A stretch of 33,614 nucleotides of DNA from Xanthobacter autotrophicus (GTDB lineage Bacteria; Pseudomonadota; Alphaproteobacteria; Rhizobiales; Xanthobacteraceae): the NCBI RefSeq assembly GCF_029991245.1, contig NZ_JAIVFO010000038.1, positions 1 to 33,614 of the forward strand, read 5' to 3'. Of this stretch, positions 28,401 through 33,614 are shown one piece after another; position 1 is the first letter of the stretch; every line of letters begins with the position of its first letter. The notes beneath the pieces are model-generated. The model ran no database searches. It was not told the DNA's origin and worked only from the letters and a program-made list of their open reading frames with translations. The translations under genes were made by a program, and so were the position numbers.

Positions 28401-31400
28401 CGGCAACCGCGCCCTCAACCCGATCTACGACGGGCTGGACCCGCGGACCATCTCCAACCTCATCGGCACCCAGGAAGCGGGCCTGCCGACCAATGCCGAG
28501 GGCGCCAACATCTTCTTCATGGCGTTCGGCCAGTATTTCGACCACGGCCTCGACTTCATCGCCAAGAGCGCGGCCAACGGGAAGATCGAGATCGGCGGGG
28601 CCGGCACCGGGGCGCCGGGCTCAGGCAATCCGGCCGACCTCACCCGTGCCGAAGTGGTGGGCTTCGACGCCGACGGCACGCCGCAGCACATCAACAAGAC
28701 CACCGCCTTCGTGGACCAGAACCAGGCCTATGGCTCCCACGGGCTCGTCGGCCAGTTCCTGCGGCAGGGCGATGGCGAGGGCGGGCTCTCGTCCTACCTG
28801 CTGAAGGGCGCGCCGGACCCGTCCAGCCCGACCTTCGCCCTGCTGCCGACCCTGCGGGAAGCGCTCCAGCACCATTGGGACAACAACACGGTCTTCACCG
28901 ACCCGTCCCTTCCCGGCGGCTCGGTCGCCTTCCGCGACTACGTCACCGATCTCGAGGTCTCGCCCGGGGTCACGGCCGACCTCTTCAACCCCGACGGCAG
29001 CTTCAACTCAGGAGTGGTGGCGAAGCTCGCCGGCGACTTCATGGGTTCGGGCCAGGCCCTGCTGCTGGACGTGAATCCGTTCATGAACCTGCTCGACAAC
29101 TACGTGGCGGGCGACGGACGGACCAACGAGAACTTCGCGCTCACCTCGGTGCACACCATCTGGGCGCGGAACCACAACTTCCATGTGGACCAGCTCAAGG
29201 CCGCCGGGTTCGACGGCACCGACCAGGAGCTGTTCGACGCCGCCAAGGTGCTCAACGAGGCCGAATACCAGCGCGTGGTCTTCACCGAGTTCGCCGACAA
29301 GCTGCTCGGCGGCATGCGCGGCGACGGCGACCACGGCAATGGCGGCTACAATCCGGACGCCGACCCCGGCATCTCCCACGAGTTCGCCGCGGCCGCCTAC
29401 CGCTTCGGCCATTCGCTGATCGGCCAGACCCTGACCGTGCTCGACGCCAACGGCCAGCCGAAGCAGGTGGCGCTGTTCGACGCCTTCCTCAACCCCACCA
29501 ACGACGCGGAGGCGTTCACCACCGATCCCACCGCCTATTACACGCCGCAGCCCGGCTACGAGCAGTTGGGCGTCAACGCCATCCTCGGCGGCATCGTCAG
29601 CCAGCCGGCGGAGGCGGTGGACTTCAACATCGTGGACGCCGTGCGCAACGACCTGGTGCGGCTCAACGCCGACCTGTTCTCCTTCAACCTTGCCCGTGGC
29701 CGCGATGTGGGCCTCGGCACGCTGAACCAAGTCCGCATGGACCTCGCCGCCTCCGACGACCCCTATGTGCAGGAGGCGGTGGGCTTCGCCGGTGCCATGA
29801 CGGCCTATGCCTCCTGGGAGGATTTCCAGCAGCGCAACGGCCTCTCCGACACGGTGATCGCCCAGTTCAAGGCCGCCTATCCCGACCTTGTGCTGGATAC
29901 GCCGGAGGACATCGCCGCCTTCGTCGCCGTCAATCCGGACATCGCGCTCCTCGACGGCGACAACGGGGCGAAGATCGTCAAGGGCATCGACCGGGTCGAC
30001 CTGTGGGTGGGCGGCCTCGCCGAAACCCACGTGAACGGCGGCATGGTGGGCCAGACCTTCTGGACCATCCTGCATGAGCAGTTCGACCGTCTCCAGGAAG
30101 CCGACCGCTTCTACTACAAGGACCGCGTCGAAGCCTTCGACTTCTATGAAGACTTCATCGACGGGCAGGAGTTCTCGGACATCATCCTGCGCAATACCGG
30201 CCTTGAGGGCCTCGCCGAAAGCGTCTTCGACACCGAAATACCCGATGACGCGGACGAGGACGACGAGGTGACCGAAAACGATGGGGAGGACGACGAGGCA
30301 AACCCGGACGACACCGCCGGAAACGACGATGACGAGGATGAGGACGACGAAGACGACGTCGCCGAGAACGACGACGATGACGAGGAAGCGGAAGAGGAGG
30401 ATGACGAGGAGGAGGACGGGGACGACGAGGTGACCGAAAACGACGATGACGACGAAGACGAAGACGACGAAGACGAAGACGACGTCGCCGAAAACGACGA
30501 CGACGACCACGCTCCCACCACCCCGGCGCCGTCCACGCCCCAGACTCCGGCCGCCGCCATCGCGGCTTTCCTGGAGCAGTTCTTCGGCGGGCGCGGCGGC
30601 GATGCCCTCGGTGGGCTGGTGGAGAAGCTCACGGCCTTCCTCGACCGCTTCGGCGACGATCGCAGGCCGGCCAATGCGGACGACGAAGCCCAGGGCACGA
30701 CGCAGGTCGCCGGCACGAGCGAAGCCGACGACAGCAGCGACGAACCCGCCGCCGGCCGGCTCGATGGGGATTGGCACCACCGCGGGCGGTTCGACCGGAG
30801 GGACGACACCCGGGACCATGACGATGACGGCCTCGCCGCCCTCGCCGCCGCTCCTGCGCCGGACGCCTCCCACGGCCCGCGCCCCGGTCCGGCACACCTC
30901 ACGCTGGACCAGTCCGATGCCACCGCCGACCTCACGGTCGCCCTCGATCAAAAGGGCGATGGCGGCCACGGCCACCATGCCCATGGACGCGGCGGCTGGG
31001 GCGGCTGGGGCGACCGGGACGGCCGGGACGGCCAGAACGTGGTCACCGGATCCGGCGACGACACCATCGTCGCGGGTCGCCGCGCCAACGCGATGGACGG
31101 TGGCGAGGGCGACGATGTCTTCGTCTTCCGCTCGGTGCGGGCGGCGGATGGCGACACGATCCTGGGCTTCGAGCCCGGCGACCGCATCGACCTCTCCGCC
31201 ATCGACGCGGACCGGGGCATGGCCGGGGAACAGGCCTTCACGCTGGTCAATGGCCCGCTCAGCGGACCAGCCCAGGTCGCCGTCACGGTGGAGACCGGCG
31301 CGGCGGGCGAGGTCACCGTCATCGAGGGGTCGGTGGACAACGACGCCACCGCCGACTTCCGCATCGAGATCGCGGGGCGGCACGACGTGAAGCCGGAACA

Positions 31401-31413
31401 CCTCGTGCTGTGA
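22444..31413 (+). CDS. Giant secreted double heme peroxidase with RTX repeats (peroxicin-like)
   Basis: A 2989-residue protein with two animal-type heme peroxidase domains. Domain 1 (about 200-850) has distal GQFFDH (Q241, D244, H245), catalytic R517 with E520, and proximal H648 in YRFGH. Domain 2 (about 1920-2590) repeats this with Q2030, D2033, H2034, R2226, E2229 and H2323. D244/E520 and D2033/E2229 match the residues that ester-link heme in myeloperoxidase. Between them lie RTX nonapeptides (about 984-1119, 1290-1310, 1573-1635, 1689-1762) and an Ig-like segment (about 1460-1558). After domain 2 come an acidic tract (2599-2689) and a serralysin-type RTX end (2865-2989). No N-terminal signal peptide exists, so type I export is expected. 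ATG 22444 follows GGAGGG. Predicted to oxidise halides or phenolics outside the cell using H2O2; substrate unknown. Confidence 0.9.
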   Translation: MVQLVRNDLEFVLQQIKISEAHAAGIPLTEIRLDANGVVIADPAWYLSPAFDPNAPRAIPDPKTPFGLRTVDGTYNNIVDGRETWGAADQPMPRMLDPNFINDADGDQMDLGPGGIVTNTDYGASGNVADADPRLISNLVADMSFNNPAAIVAALTFAGSTTIYGAGGDLEQVRDGHAALMAVLSDPGADQAAKDAAQATFDALLGAKGLEQENGSLVIPNVAPDEGLSAPFSGWMTFFGQFFDHGLDLISKGGNGTIFVPLAADDPLVTHGPDGIPGSGDEVSPQNAFMVLTRSTPVAGPGADGVMGTADDTTHEAVNTTTPFVDQNQTYTSHPSHQVFLREYATGTDGKTVATGRLLDGADGGLPAWGDVKAQAREMLGIELTDGDVVNLPLLRTDAYGRFIPNADGYAQVIVGVGVDGIPNTADDLVVSGTADNPVNTFTAAAIRTGHAFLDDIAHAASPINSQTGALKTEDADGVVNGDLDGNGVIDGAEVALQPGAYDGELLNLHYITGDGRGNENIGLTAVHHVFHSEHNRQVDAQKLTILATGDTAFINEWLSGSFSGLPEGFAEMTKLEQLDYANTLSWDGERLFQAARFATEMQYQHLVFEEFARKIQPAIDPFVFNSVTDINPAIFAEFAHTVYRFGHSMLTENIAMVDGNGQVTEMGLIEAFLNPTAFAGLGTADEATAALIHGMSMQQGNEIDEFVTGALRNNLLGLPLDLAAINIARGRDTGVPTLNDARAQLYAATGSSFLTPYENWVEFAANLKNPLSVVNFIAAYGTHASITAATTSEDKRAAAWDLVFGVAGETVEQKAERLAWLNGPAAETGVNAIDLWIGGLAEKEMPFGGMLGSTFNAVFEAQLENLQDGDRFYYLTRTQGLNFLNALEQNSFSKMILANTDLADPGPDGIRGTPDDIVARHLGVDVFARYNHYLEVNAAMQLEPDPTGNDPVLEGMGLGKVQRDNPATPGLDTNYLRYTGGEHVNFGGTNGDDIIIADFGDDSIWGDAGNDRIESGAGVDLVNGGAGDDILTDSGDTGDFLKGEAGDDVIANSNGLDILMGGTGKDAIFVGVDDTEVFGGEGDDFILGGAGVDLLMGNEGDDWIEARAGFDTTAGDNSQLFFNSNILGHDVMFAGSDEHDFDAESGDDIMVQGESVMRNEGMFGFDWASFQGANINGYADMRIQIFTTEQQDILRNRFDKVEALSGWQNDDTLIGDDRTATAPEPVPGPPVTAVNEGVFFNDELTQAGVNRIDGLRQLLGPLVAAAPVGASAAELEAIIAFTGGNILLGGGGSDLLEGNGGNDVLDGDAWLNVRIRITAPGAANTAANEVATIDSLSHVFPADFANADWAGKSVFELMVDRQITPSQLHIVREVLTDTAPGATDTAVFWDLQENYTLTPNDDGTVTVTHVTVTPGVIDPRTGRARVSDDTDRLSNIELIQFADGLVTVADLFPDPNSPATGAPAINDLTPTEGQALTVNVAGIADANGLGPLAYQWQVSTDAGATWTNIAAAQGGTASTFTPAQAQVGALLRVAVSFTDGDGYAESVTSVPTGVVGDLFVGANATNNTFNGTAGDDIATGGNPGGFLGLVGGNDTLNGAAGNDVLDGLGGSDTLNGGAGNDTLRGGDGALDTAVYSGGPGNFNFAQSGTDLVVTDLTGAEGTDTVNGVERMRFAGTDYTVVTSATNTLNGGTGILQGNRADILLGFAGADTMNGNGGSDILLGGAGNDTANAGAGTDTILWRVGDGRDLMDGGTGTDTVHVAGDSTAETFHIWTVAQATAAGITGLAGTTEIVITRNGTNNAAVIAELDNIEEIIINGLGGGDTFVPHGDFGTTSLSTSTITLEGGAGDDTVDISALTSAHRVVFRSNGGNDTVIGTARPQDVFDGASISFTGAAGTDPGGGGSGGSEDDGPTGAFALTPRDIEGLKKLISGVLPFPDDDDAEHALGPRAISGAGNNVDNPDYGKSDTLFLRLTQARYGDEDPATGNRALNPIYDGLDPRTISNLIGTQEAGLPTNAEGANIFFMAFGQYFDHGLDFIAKSAANGKIEIGGAGTGAPGSGNPADLTRAEVVGFDADGTPQHINKTTAFVDQNQAYGSHGLVGQFLRQGDGEGGLSSYLLKGAPDPSSPTFALLPTLREALQHHWDNNTVFTDPSLPGGSVAFRDYVTDLEVSPGVTADLFNPDGSFNSGVVAKLAGDFMGSGQALLLDVNPFMNLLDNYVAGDGRTNENFALTSVHTIWARNHNFHVDQLKAAGFDGTDQELFDAAKVLNEAEYQRVVFTEFADKLLGGMRGDGDHGNGGYNPDADPGISHEFAAAAYRFGHSLIGQTLTVLDANGQPKQVALFDAFLNPTNDAEAFTTDPTAYYTPQPGYEQLGVNAILGGIVSQPAEAVDFNIVDAVRNDLVRLNADLFSFNLARGRDVGLGTLNQVRMDLAASDDPYVQEAVGFAGAMTAYASWEDFQQRNGLSDTVIAQFKAAYPDLVLDTPEDIAAFVAVNPDIALLDGDNGAKIVKGIDRVDLWVGGLAETHVNGGMVGQTFWTILHEQFDRLQEADRFYYKDRVEAFDFYEDFIDGQEFSDIILRNTGLEGLAESVFDTEIPDDADEDDEVTENDGEDDEANPDDTAGNDDDEDEDDEDDVAENDDDDEEAEEEDDEEEDGDDEVTENDDDDEDEDDEDEDDVAENDDDDHAPTTPAPSTPQTPAAAIAAFLEQFFGGRGGDALGGLVEKLTAFLDRFGDDRRPANADDEAQGTTQVAGTSEADDSSDEPAAGRLDGDWHHRGRFDRRDDTRDHDDDGLAALAAAPAPDASHGPRPGPAHLTLDQSDATADLTVALDQKGDGGHGHHAHGRGGWGGWGDRDGRDGQNVVTGSGDDTIVAGRRANAMDGGEGDDVFVFRSVRAADGDTILGFEPGDRIDLSAIDADRGMAGEQAFTLVNGPLSGPAQVAVTVETGAAGEVTVIEGSVDNDATADFRIEIAGRHDVKPEHLVL
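25395..25800 (+). repeat. RTX nonapeptide block 1 (calcium-binding, within the peroxidase gene)
   Basis: Tandem GGxGxDxxx-type units such as GGAGDDILT, GEAGDDVIA, GGEGDDFIL and GNEGDDWIE are encoded here directly after peroxidase domain 1. RTX units fold as a calcium-dependent beta roll after secretion. Confidence 0.85.
27160..27730 (+). repeat. RTX nonapeptide blocks 2 and 3 (within the peroxidase gene)
   Basis: Units such as GAAGNDVLD, GGAGNDTLR, GNGGSDILL and GGAGNDTAN occur in two clusters (about 27160-27350 and 27508-27730), separated by a short beta-rich spacer, before peroxidase domain 2. Confidence 0.85.
30238..30510 (+). repeat. Asp/Glu-rich tract with internal duplication
   Basis: About 90 residues, mostly Asp and Glu. 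The modules DDEVTEND (30261 and 30423) and EDDVAEND (30349 and 30475) each occur twice, so an ancestral unit was duplicated and then altered by indels (offsets 162 and 126 bases, both whole codons). Confidence 0.8.
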
Positions 31414-31429
31414 TCTCCTGGAGCACGCG

Positions 31430-31458
31430 CCGATCAGCTTGCATGGCAAGCTGATCGG
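31430..31458 (+). terminator. Strong hairpin between peroxidase and ABC transporter genes
   Basis: CCGATCAGCTTGC (31430-31442) and GCAAGCTGATCGG (31446-31458) form a perfect 13-bp stem around a 3-base loop, 16 bp after the stop codon. There is no U run directly after it. It may be a partial terminator, or protect the 3' end of the large mRNA. Confidence 0.5.
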
Positions 31459-31475
31459 GCAGCGCGGTCTCTTTC

Positions 31476-31509
31476 CCGGATCTGCCCGGATCGATCCCAG
31501 CAGATCCGG
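31476..31509 (+). terminator. Second hairpin between peroxidase and ABC transporter genes
   Basis: CCGGATCTGC (31476-31485) and GCAGATCCGG (31500-31509) form a perfect 10-bp stem. The 14-base loop itself contains the palindrome GGATCGATCC. Together with the preceding hairpin it could set the ratio of exporter to substrate. Confidence 0.45.
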
Positions 31510-31582
31510 CTCCAGGGCGGGGGCGCCCCAGCCCCCGCCTTTCCCCGAGTCTCCTCAAAGTGGTTCATCAGGGCGGCCCACC

Positions 31583-33370
31583 ATGGCGACCTCTTCCAGC
31601 GCATCCGCCAGATCCCGCACAGCCCGTGAGCGCGACCTGAAGAAGCTCACGGCCGGCTTCCGCAGCATGGCGGTATTCCTGTTCATCGTCTCCGGCGTCA
31701 TCAACATCCTGGCGCTCACCGGCTCGTTCTACATGATGCAGGTGTACGACCGGGCGCTCACCTCCGGCAGCATCCCGACCCTCATCGCGCTGTCGGTGCT
31801 GGCGCTCGGGCTCTATGTGTTCCAGGGGGCGTTCGACCTCATCCGCTCGCAGGTGCTGGTGCGGGTGGGGGCGCGCTTCGACCGGTCGGTGGCGCCCATC
31901 GCCCACAAGGTGGTGGTGGACATGCCGCGCCTCGGCTTCTCCACCACCGAGGCCATCGAGCGCGGGCGCGACGTGGACACGGTGCGCAACTTCCTTGGCA
32001 GCACCGGCCCCGGCGCCCTGTTCGACCTGCCCTGGGTGCCGATCTACGTGGCCTTCGTCTACATCCTGCATCCCTGGCTCGGGGCGCTGGTGCTCGGCGG
32101 CGCCGTGGTGCTCACCGTGCTGGCGCTGGCGAGCGAACTGGTGTCGCGCCGGCTCGCGGTGGAGACTCGCAAGGCGGCGCTGGTGCGCAACACCATCGCC
32201 GATTCCAACGCCCGCAATGCCGAGGTGCTCAAGGCCATGGGCTTTGCCGGCGATGCCGTCGAGCGCTTCCGCATCGCCAATGTGGAGCACCTCACCCTGC
32301 AGACGCGGTCCAACGACATCACCGGCGCGTTCGGCGCCATGTCGCGGGTGCTGCGCATGGTGCTGCAATCGGCCACCCTCGGCCTCGGCGCCTATCTCAC
32401 CATCCATGGCGACATGTCGGCGGGCGGCATCATCGCCGCCTCCGTGGCCGGCGGCCGGGCTTTGGCGCCGGTGGACCTCGCCATCGGCAACTGGCGCGGC
32501 TTCGTGGGCGCGCGGCAGGCCTTCGGGCGCCTCAAGGAGACCATCGTCGCCCTCGGCAAGCTGCCGGAGCGGATCGAACTGCCCACCCCGCGCGCCTCCC
32601 TGAAGGTGGAGAAGATCACGGTGGCGGCGCCGGGCAACGGCCAGGTGCTGCTCAGCGAGGTCGCCTTCGAGATCAGGGCCGGGCAGGCGGCCGGCATCAT
32701 CGGGCCGAGCGCGGGGGGCAAGACCACGCTGGTGCGTGCCCTCACCGGCATCTGGCCCTGCCTGCGCGGCGCCGTGCGCCTCGACGATGCGGAGATCGGC
32801 CAGTGGACCGAAGAGGCCATCGGCCGGCATCTGGGCTACCTGCCGCAGAATGTGTGCCTGCTGGACGCCACCGTGGCGCAGAACATCTCGCGCCTCGCCA
32901 GCGTCCGCGACGACGCGGCGGTGGTGGAGGCGGCGAAGGCCGCAGGGGTGCACGAGATGATCCTGCGCCTGCCCGAGGGCTACCAGACCCCCCTCGGCTC
33001 GGAGGGGGCGGCGCTCTCGGCGGGCCAGCGCCAGCGCATCGGCCTTGCCCGCGCGCTCTACGGCAACCCCTTCCTGGTGGTGCTGGACGAGCCCAACGCC
33101 AATCTCGATTCCGACGGCGAGATGGCGCTGAGGGATGCCATCACCGCGATCCGCGCGCGCGGCGGCATCTGCGTGGTGGTGGCCCACCGGCCGAGCGCGC
33201 TGGCCGCGGTGGATCTCGTCGGACTGGTTCAGAACGGACGCCTCGCGGCCTTCGGTCCGAAGGAAGAGGTGTTGCGGCTGGAGGCGGTGGACGGCAGGCA
33301 GGCCGACAAGTCCCGCGTCGCCCCCGCCCAAACCACCGCCCAGACGCCGTTTCAGGCCGTGGGCGCATGA
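31583..33370 (+). CDS. Type I secretion ABC transporter (permease-ATPase, PrtD-type)
   Basis: A 595-residue inner-membrane exporter with a transmembrane domain fused to an ATPase. The first helix (about 37-58) is followed by FYMMQVYDRALTSGS, typical of PrtD/LapB-type exporters. Walker A is GPSAGGKTT with K380, the ABC signature is LSAGQ (one change from LSGGQ), and Walker B ends DEPNANLDSDGE, a PrtD-family hallmark. There is no N-terminal C39 peptidase domain, fitting RTX substrates with uncleaved C-terminal signals. The probable substrate is the peroxidase encoded just upstream. ATG 31583 begins the conserved region; its ribosome site is weak. The frame is open further left across the hairpins but looks non-coding there. 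Confidence 0.92.
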   Translation: MATSSSASARSRTARERDLKKLTAGFRSMAVFLFIVSGVINILALTGSFYMMQVYDRALTSGSIPTLIALSVLALGLYVFQGAFDLIRSQVLVRVGARFDRSVAPIAHKVVVDMPRLGFSTTEAIERGRDVDTVRNFLGSTGPGALFDLPWVPIYVAFVYILHPWLGALVLGGAVVLTVLALASELVSRRLAVETRKAALVRNTIADSNARNAEVLKAMGFAGDAVERFRIANVEHLTLQTRSNDITGAFGAMSRVLRMVLQSATLGLGAYLTIHGDMSAGGIIAASVAGGRALAPVDLAIGNWRGFVGARQAFGRLKETIVALGKLPERIELPTPRASLKVEKITVAAPGNGQVLLSEVAFEIRAGQAAGIIGPSAGGKTTLVRALTGIWPCLRGAVRLDDAEIGQWTEEAIGRHLGYLPQNVCLLDATVAQNISRLASVRDDAAVVEAAKAAGVHEMILRLPEGYQTPLGSEGAALSAGQRQRIGLARALYGNPFLVVLDEPNANLDSDGEMALRDAITAIRARGGICVVVAHRPSALAAVDLVGLVQNGRLAAFGPKEEVLRLEAVDGRQADKSRVAPAQTTAQTPFQAVGA

Positions 33371-33430
33371 CATCGGGCGCATGACATCGAGCGCATGAAA
33401 CAGGGCGCGTGAATTGGGGAGCGTGACATG
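33363..33430 (+). repeat. 14-bp tandem repeat spanning ABC stop and next start
   Basis: GCGCATGA or a close variant begins at 33363, 33377, 33391, 33405 and 33419, exactly 14 bases apart (consensus about GCGCATGACATCGG). The first unit contains the ABC transporter stop and the last contains the ATG of the next gene. Each unit carries TGA. Confidence 0.7.
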
Positions 33431-33614
33431 ATCATCGTGAAGGGAACCCGCGCCGGCGGCGCGCAACGCGCACCCGCCGAGATCTACCGGACCCACGACG
33501 AGAAGCCGGGCGGGCGCATCGCCGCCCTGGTCAGCGCCAGCCTTGCCGGCGCGCTCGCCTTTCTCGCCGCCGGCACCACCGGCGCCGAGGCCAAGCCCGA
33601 GCCCCCGCCCGGGC
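33428..33614 (+). CDS. Partial gene, possible membrane-fusion adaptor (cut by window end)
   Basis: An open frame from ATG 33428 runs to the window edge (62 residues). It encodes a charged N-terminus (IIVKGTRAGG, RTHDEKPGGR), one hydrophobic segment (about residues 31-52) and then a Pro-rich stretch. Type I exporter genes are usually followed by an HlyD-type adaptor with one N-terminal membrane helix, and this position and topology fit. No HlyD-specific motif is visible in the part present, so it may instead be a small membrane protein. It lies 57 bp after the ABC gene, with GGGGAG upstream. Confidence 0.5.
   Translation, partial: MIIVKGTRAGGAQRAPAEIYRTHDEKPGGRIAALVSASLAGALAFLAAGTTGAEAKPEPPPG

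Noticed and set aside
23188-31449. Three long minus-strand open frames opposite the peroxidase gene
   Set aside because: They are antisense shadows of the repetitive GC-rich RTX and peroxidase codons. No domain or start signal was seen.

Overview
The window is a high-GC alphaproteobacterial chromosome segment. Its genes resemble Hyphomicrobiales, and I would guess Xanthobacteraceae (Xanthobacter/Azorhizobium/Ancylobacter-like). The clues are the gene order aminotransferase - hom - glpX - (membrane protein) - recJ, a class I PHA synthase, and dispersed repeat sequences of a rhizobial type. The genus is a guess. The first 14 bases look like a remnant of the Nextera/Tn5 mosaic end, so the window probably starts at a contig edge.

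Left part (1-8.1 kb): an acyl-CoA synthetase on the plus strand sits behind a palindromic operator-like site. It faces a minus-strand block: a GNAT acetyltransferase, a 103-bp tandem-repeat element, an M16 zinc peptidase overlapping threonine synthase (thrC) by 4 nt, a hairpin-rich gap, and a class I PHA synthase (phaC). Middle (8.3-16 kb): a plus-strand run holds a small lipoprotein, an AlaC-type aminotransferase, homoserine dehydrogenase (hom), a GlpX-type fructose-1,6-bisphosphatase, a MgtC/DUF4010 membrane protein and recJ. This is core amino-acid, carbon and repair metabolism. The minus-strand group at 16.0-18.9 kb is a small Lys/Ala-tailed protein overlapping an orphan ParA-type ATPase, then a GntP-family permease of the 3-hydroxybutyrate type. 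About 700 bp without a convincing gene follows, then argC and a NarL/UhpB-type sensor kinase.

Right part (22.4-33.6 kb): this is the most unusual region. One 2989-residue ORF encodes two complete animal-type (myeloperoxidase-superfamily) heme peroxidase domains. RTX calcium-binding repeats and an Ig-like segment separate them, and a roughly 90-residue Asp/Glu tract and a C-terminal RTX/type I secretion module follow. The architecture matches bacterial 'peroxicins'. It is followed by a PrtD-type type I secretion ABC transporter and the start of another gene, possibly the membrane-fusion adaptor, which is cut by the window end. Two strong hairpins and a 14-bp tandem repeat lie in the junctions of this locus. 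The divergently transcribed orphan sensor kinase has a 14-bp direct repeat just upstream of its start and could regulate the locus, but that is inference.

Likely connections: phaC, the putative hydroxybutyrate permease and the acyl-CoA synthetase fit short-chain acid/PHB metabolism, while thrC and hom are two steps of threonine synthesis. The peroxidase and ABC transporter form a secreted-oxidase export locus. No rRNA, tRNA, CRISPR array or intact insertion sequence was recognised.
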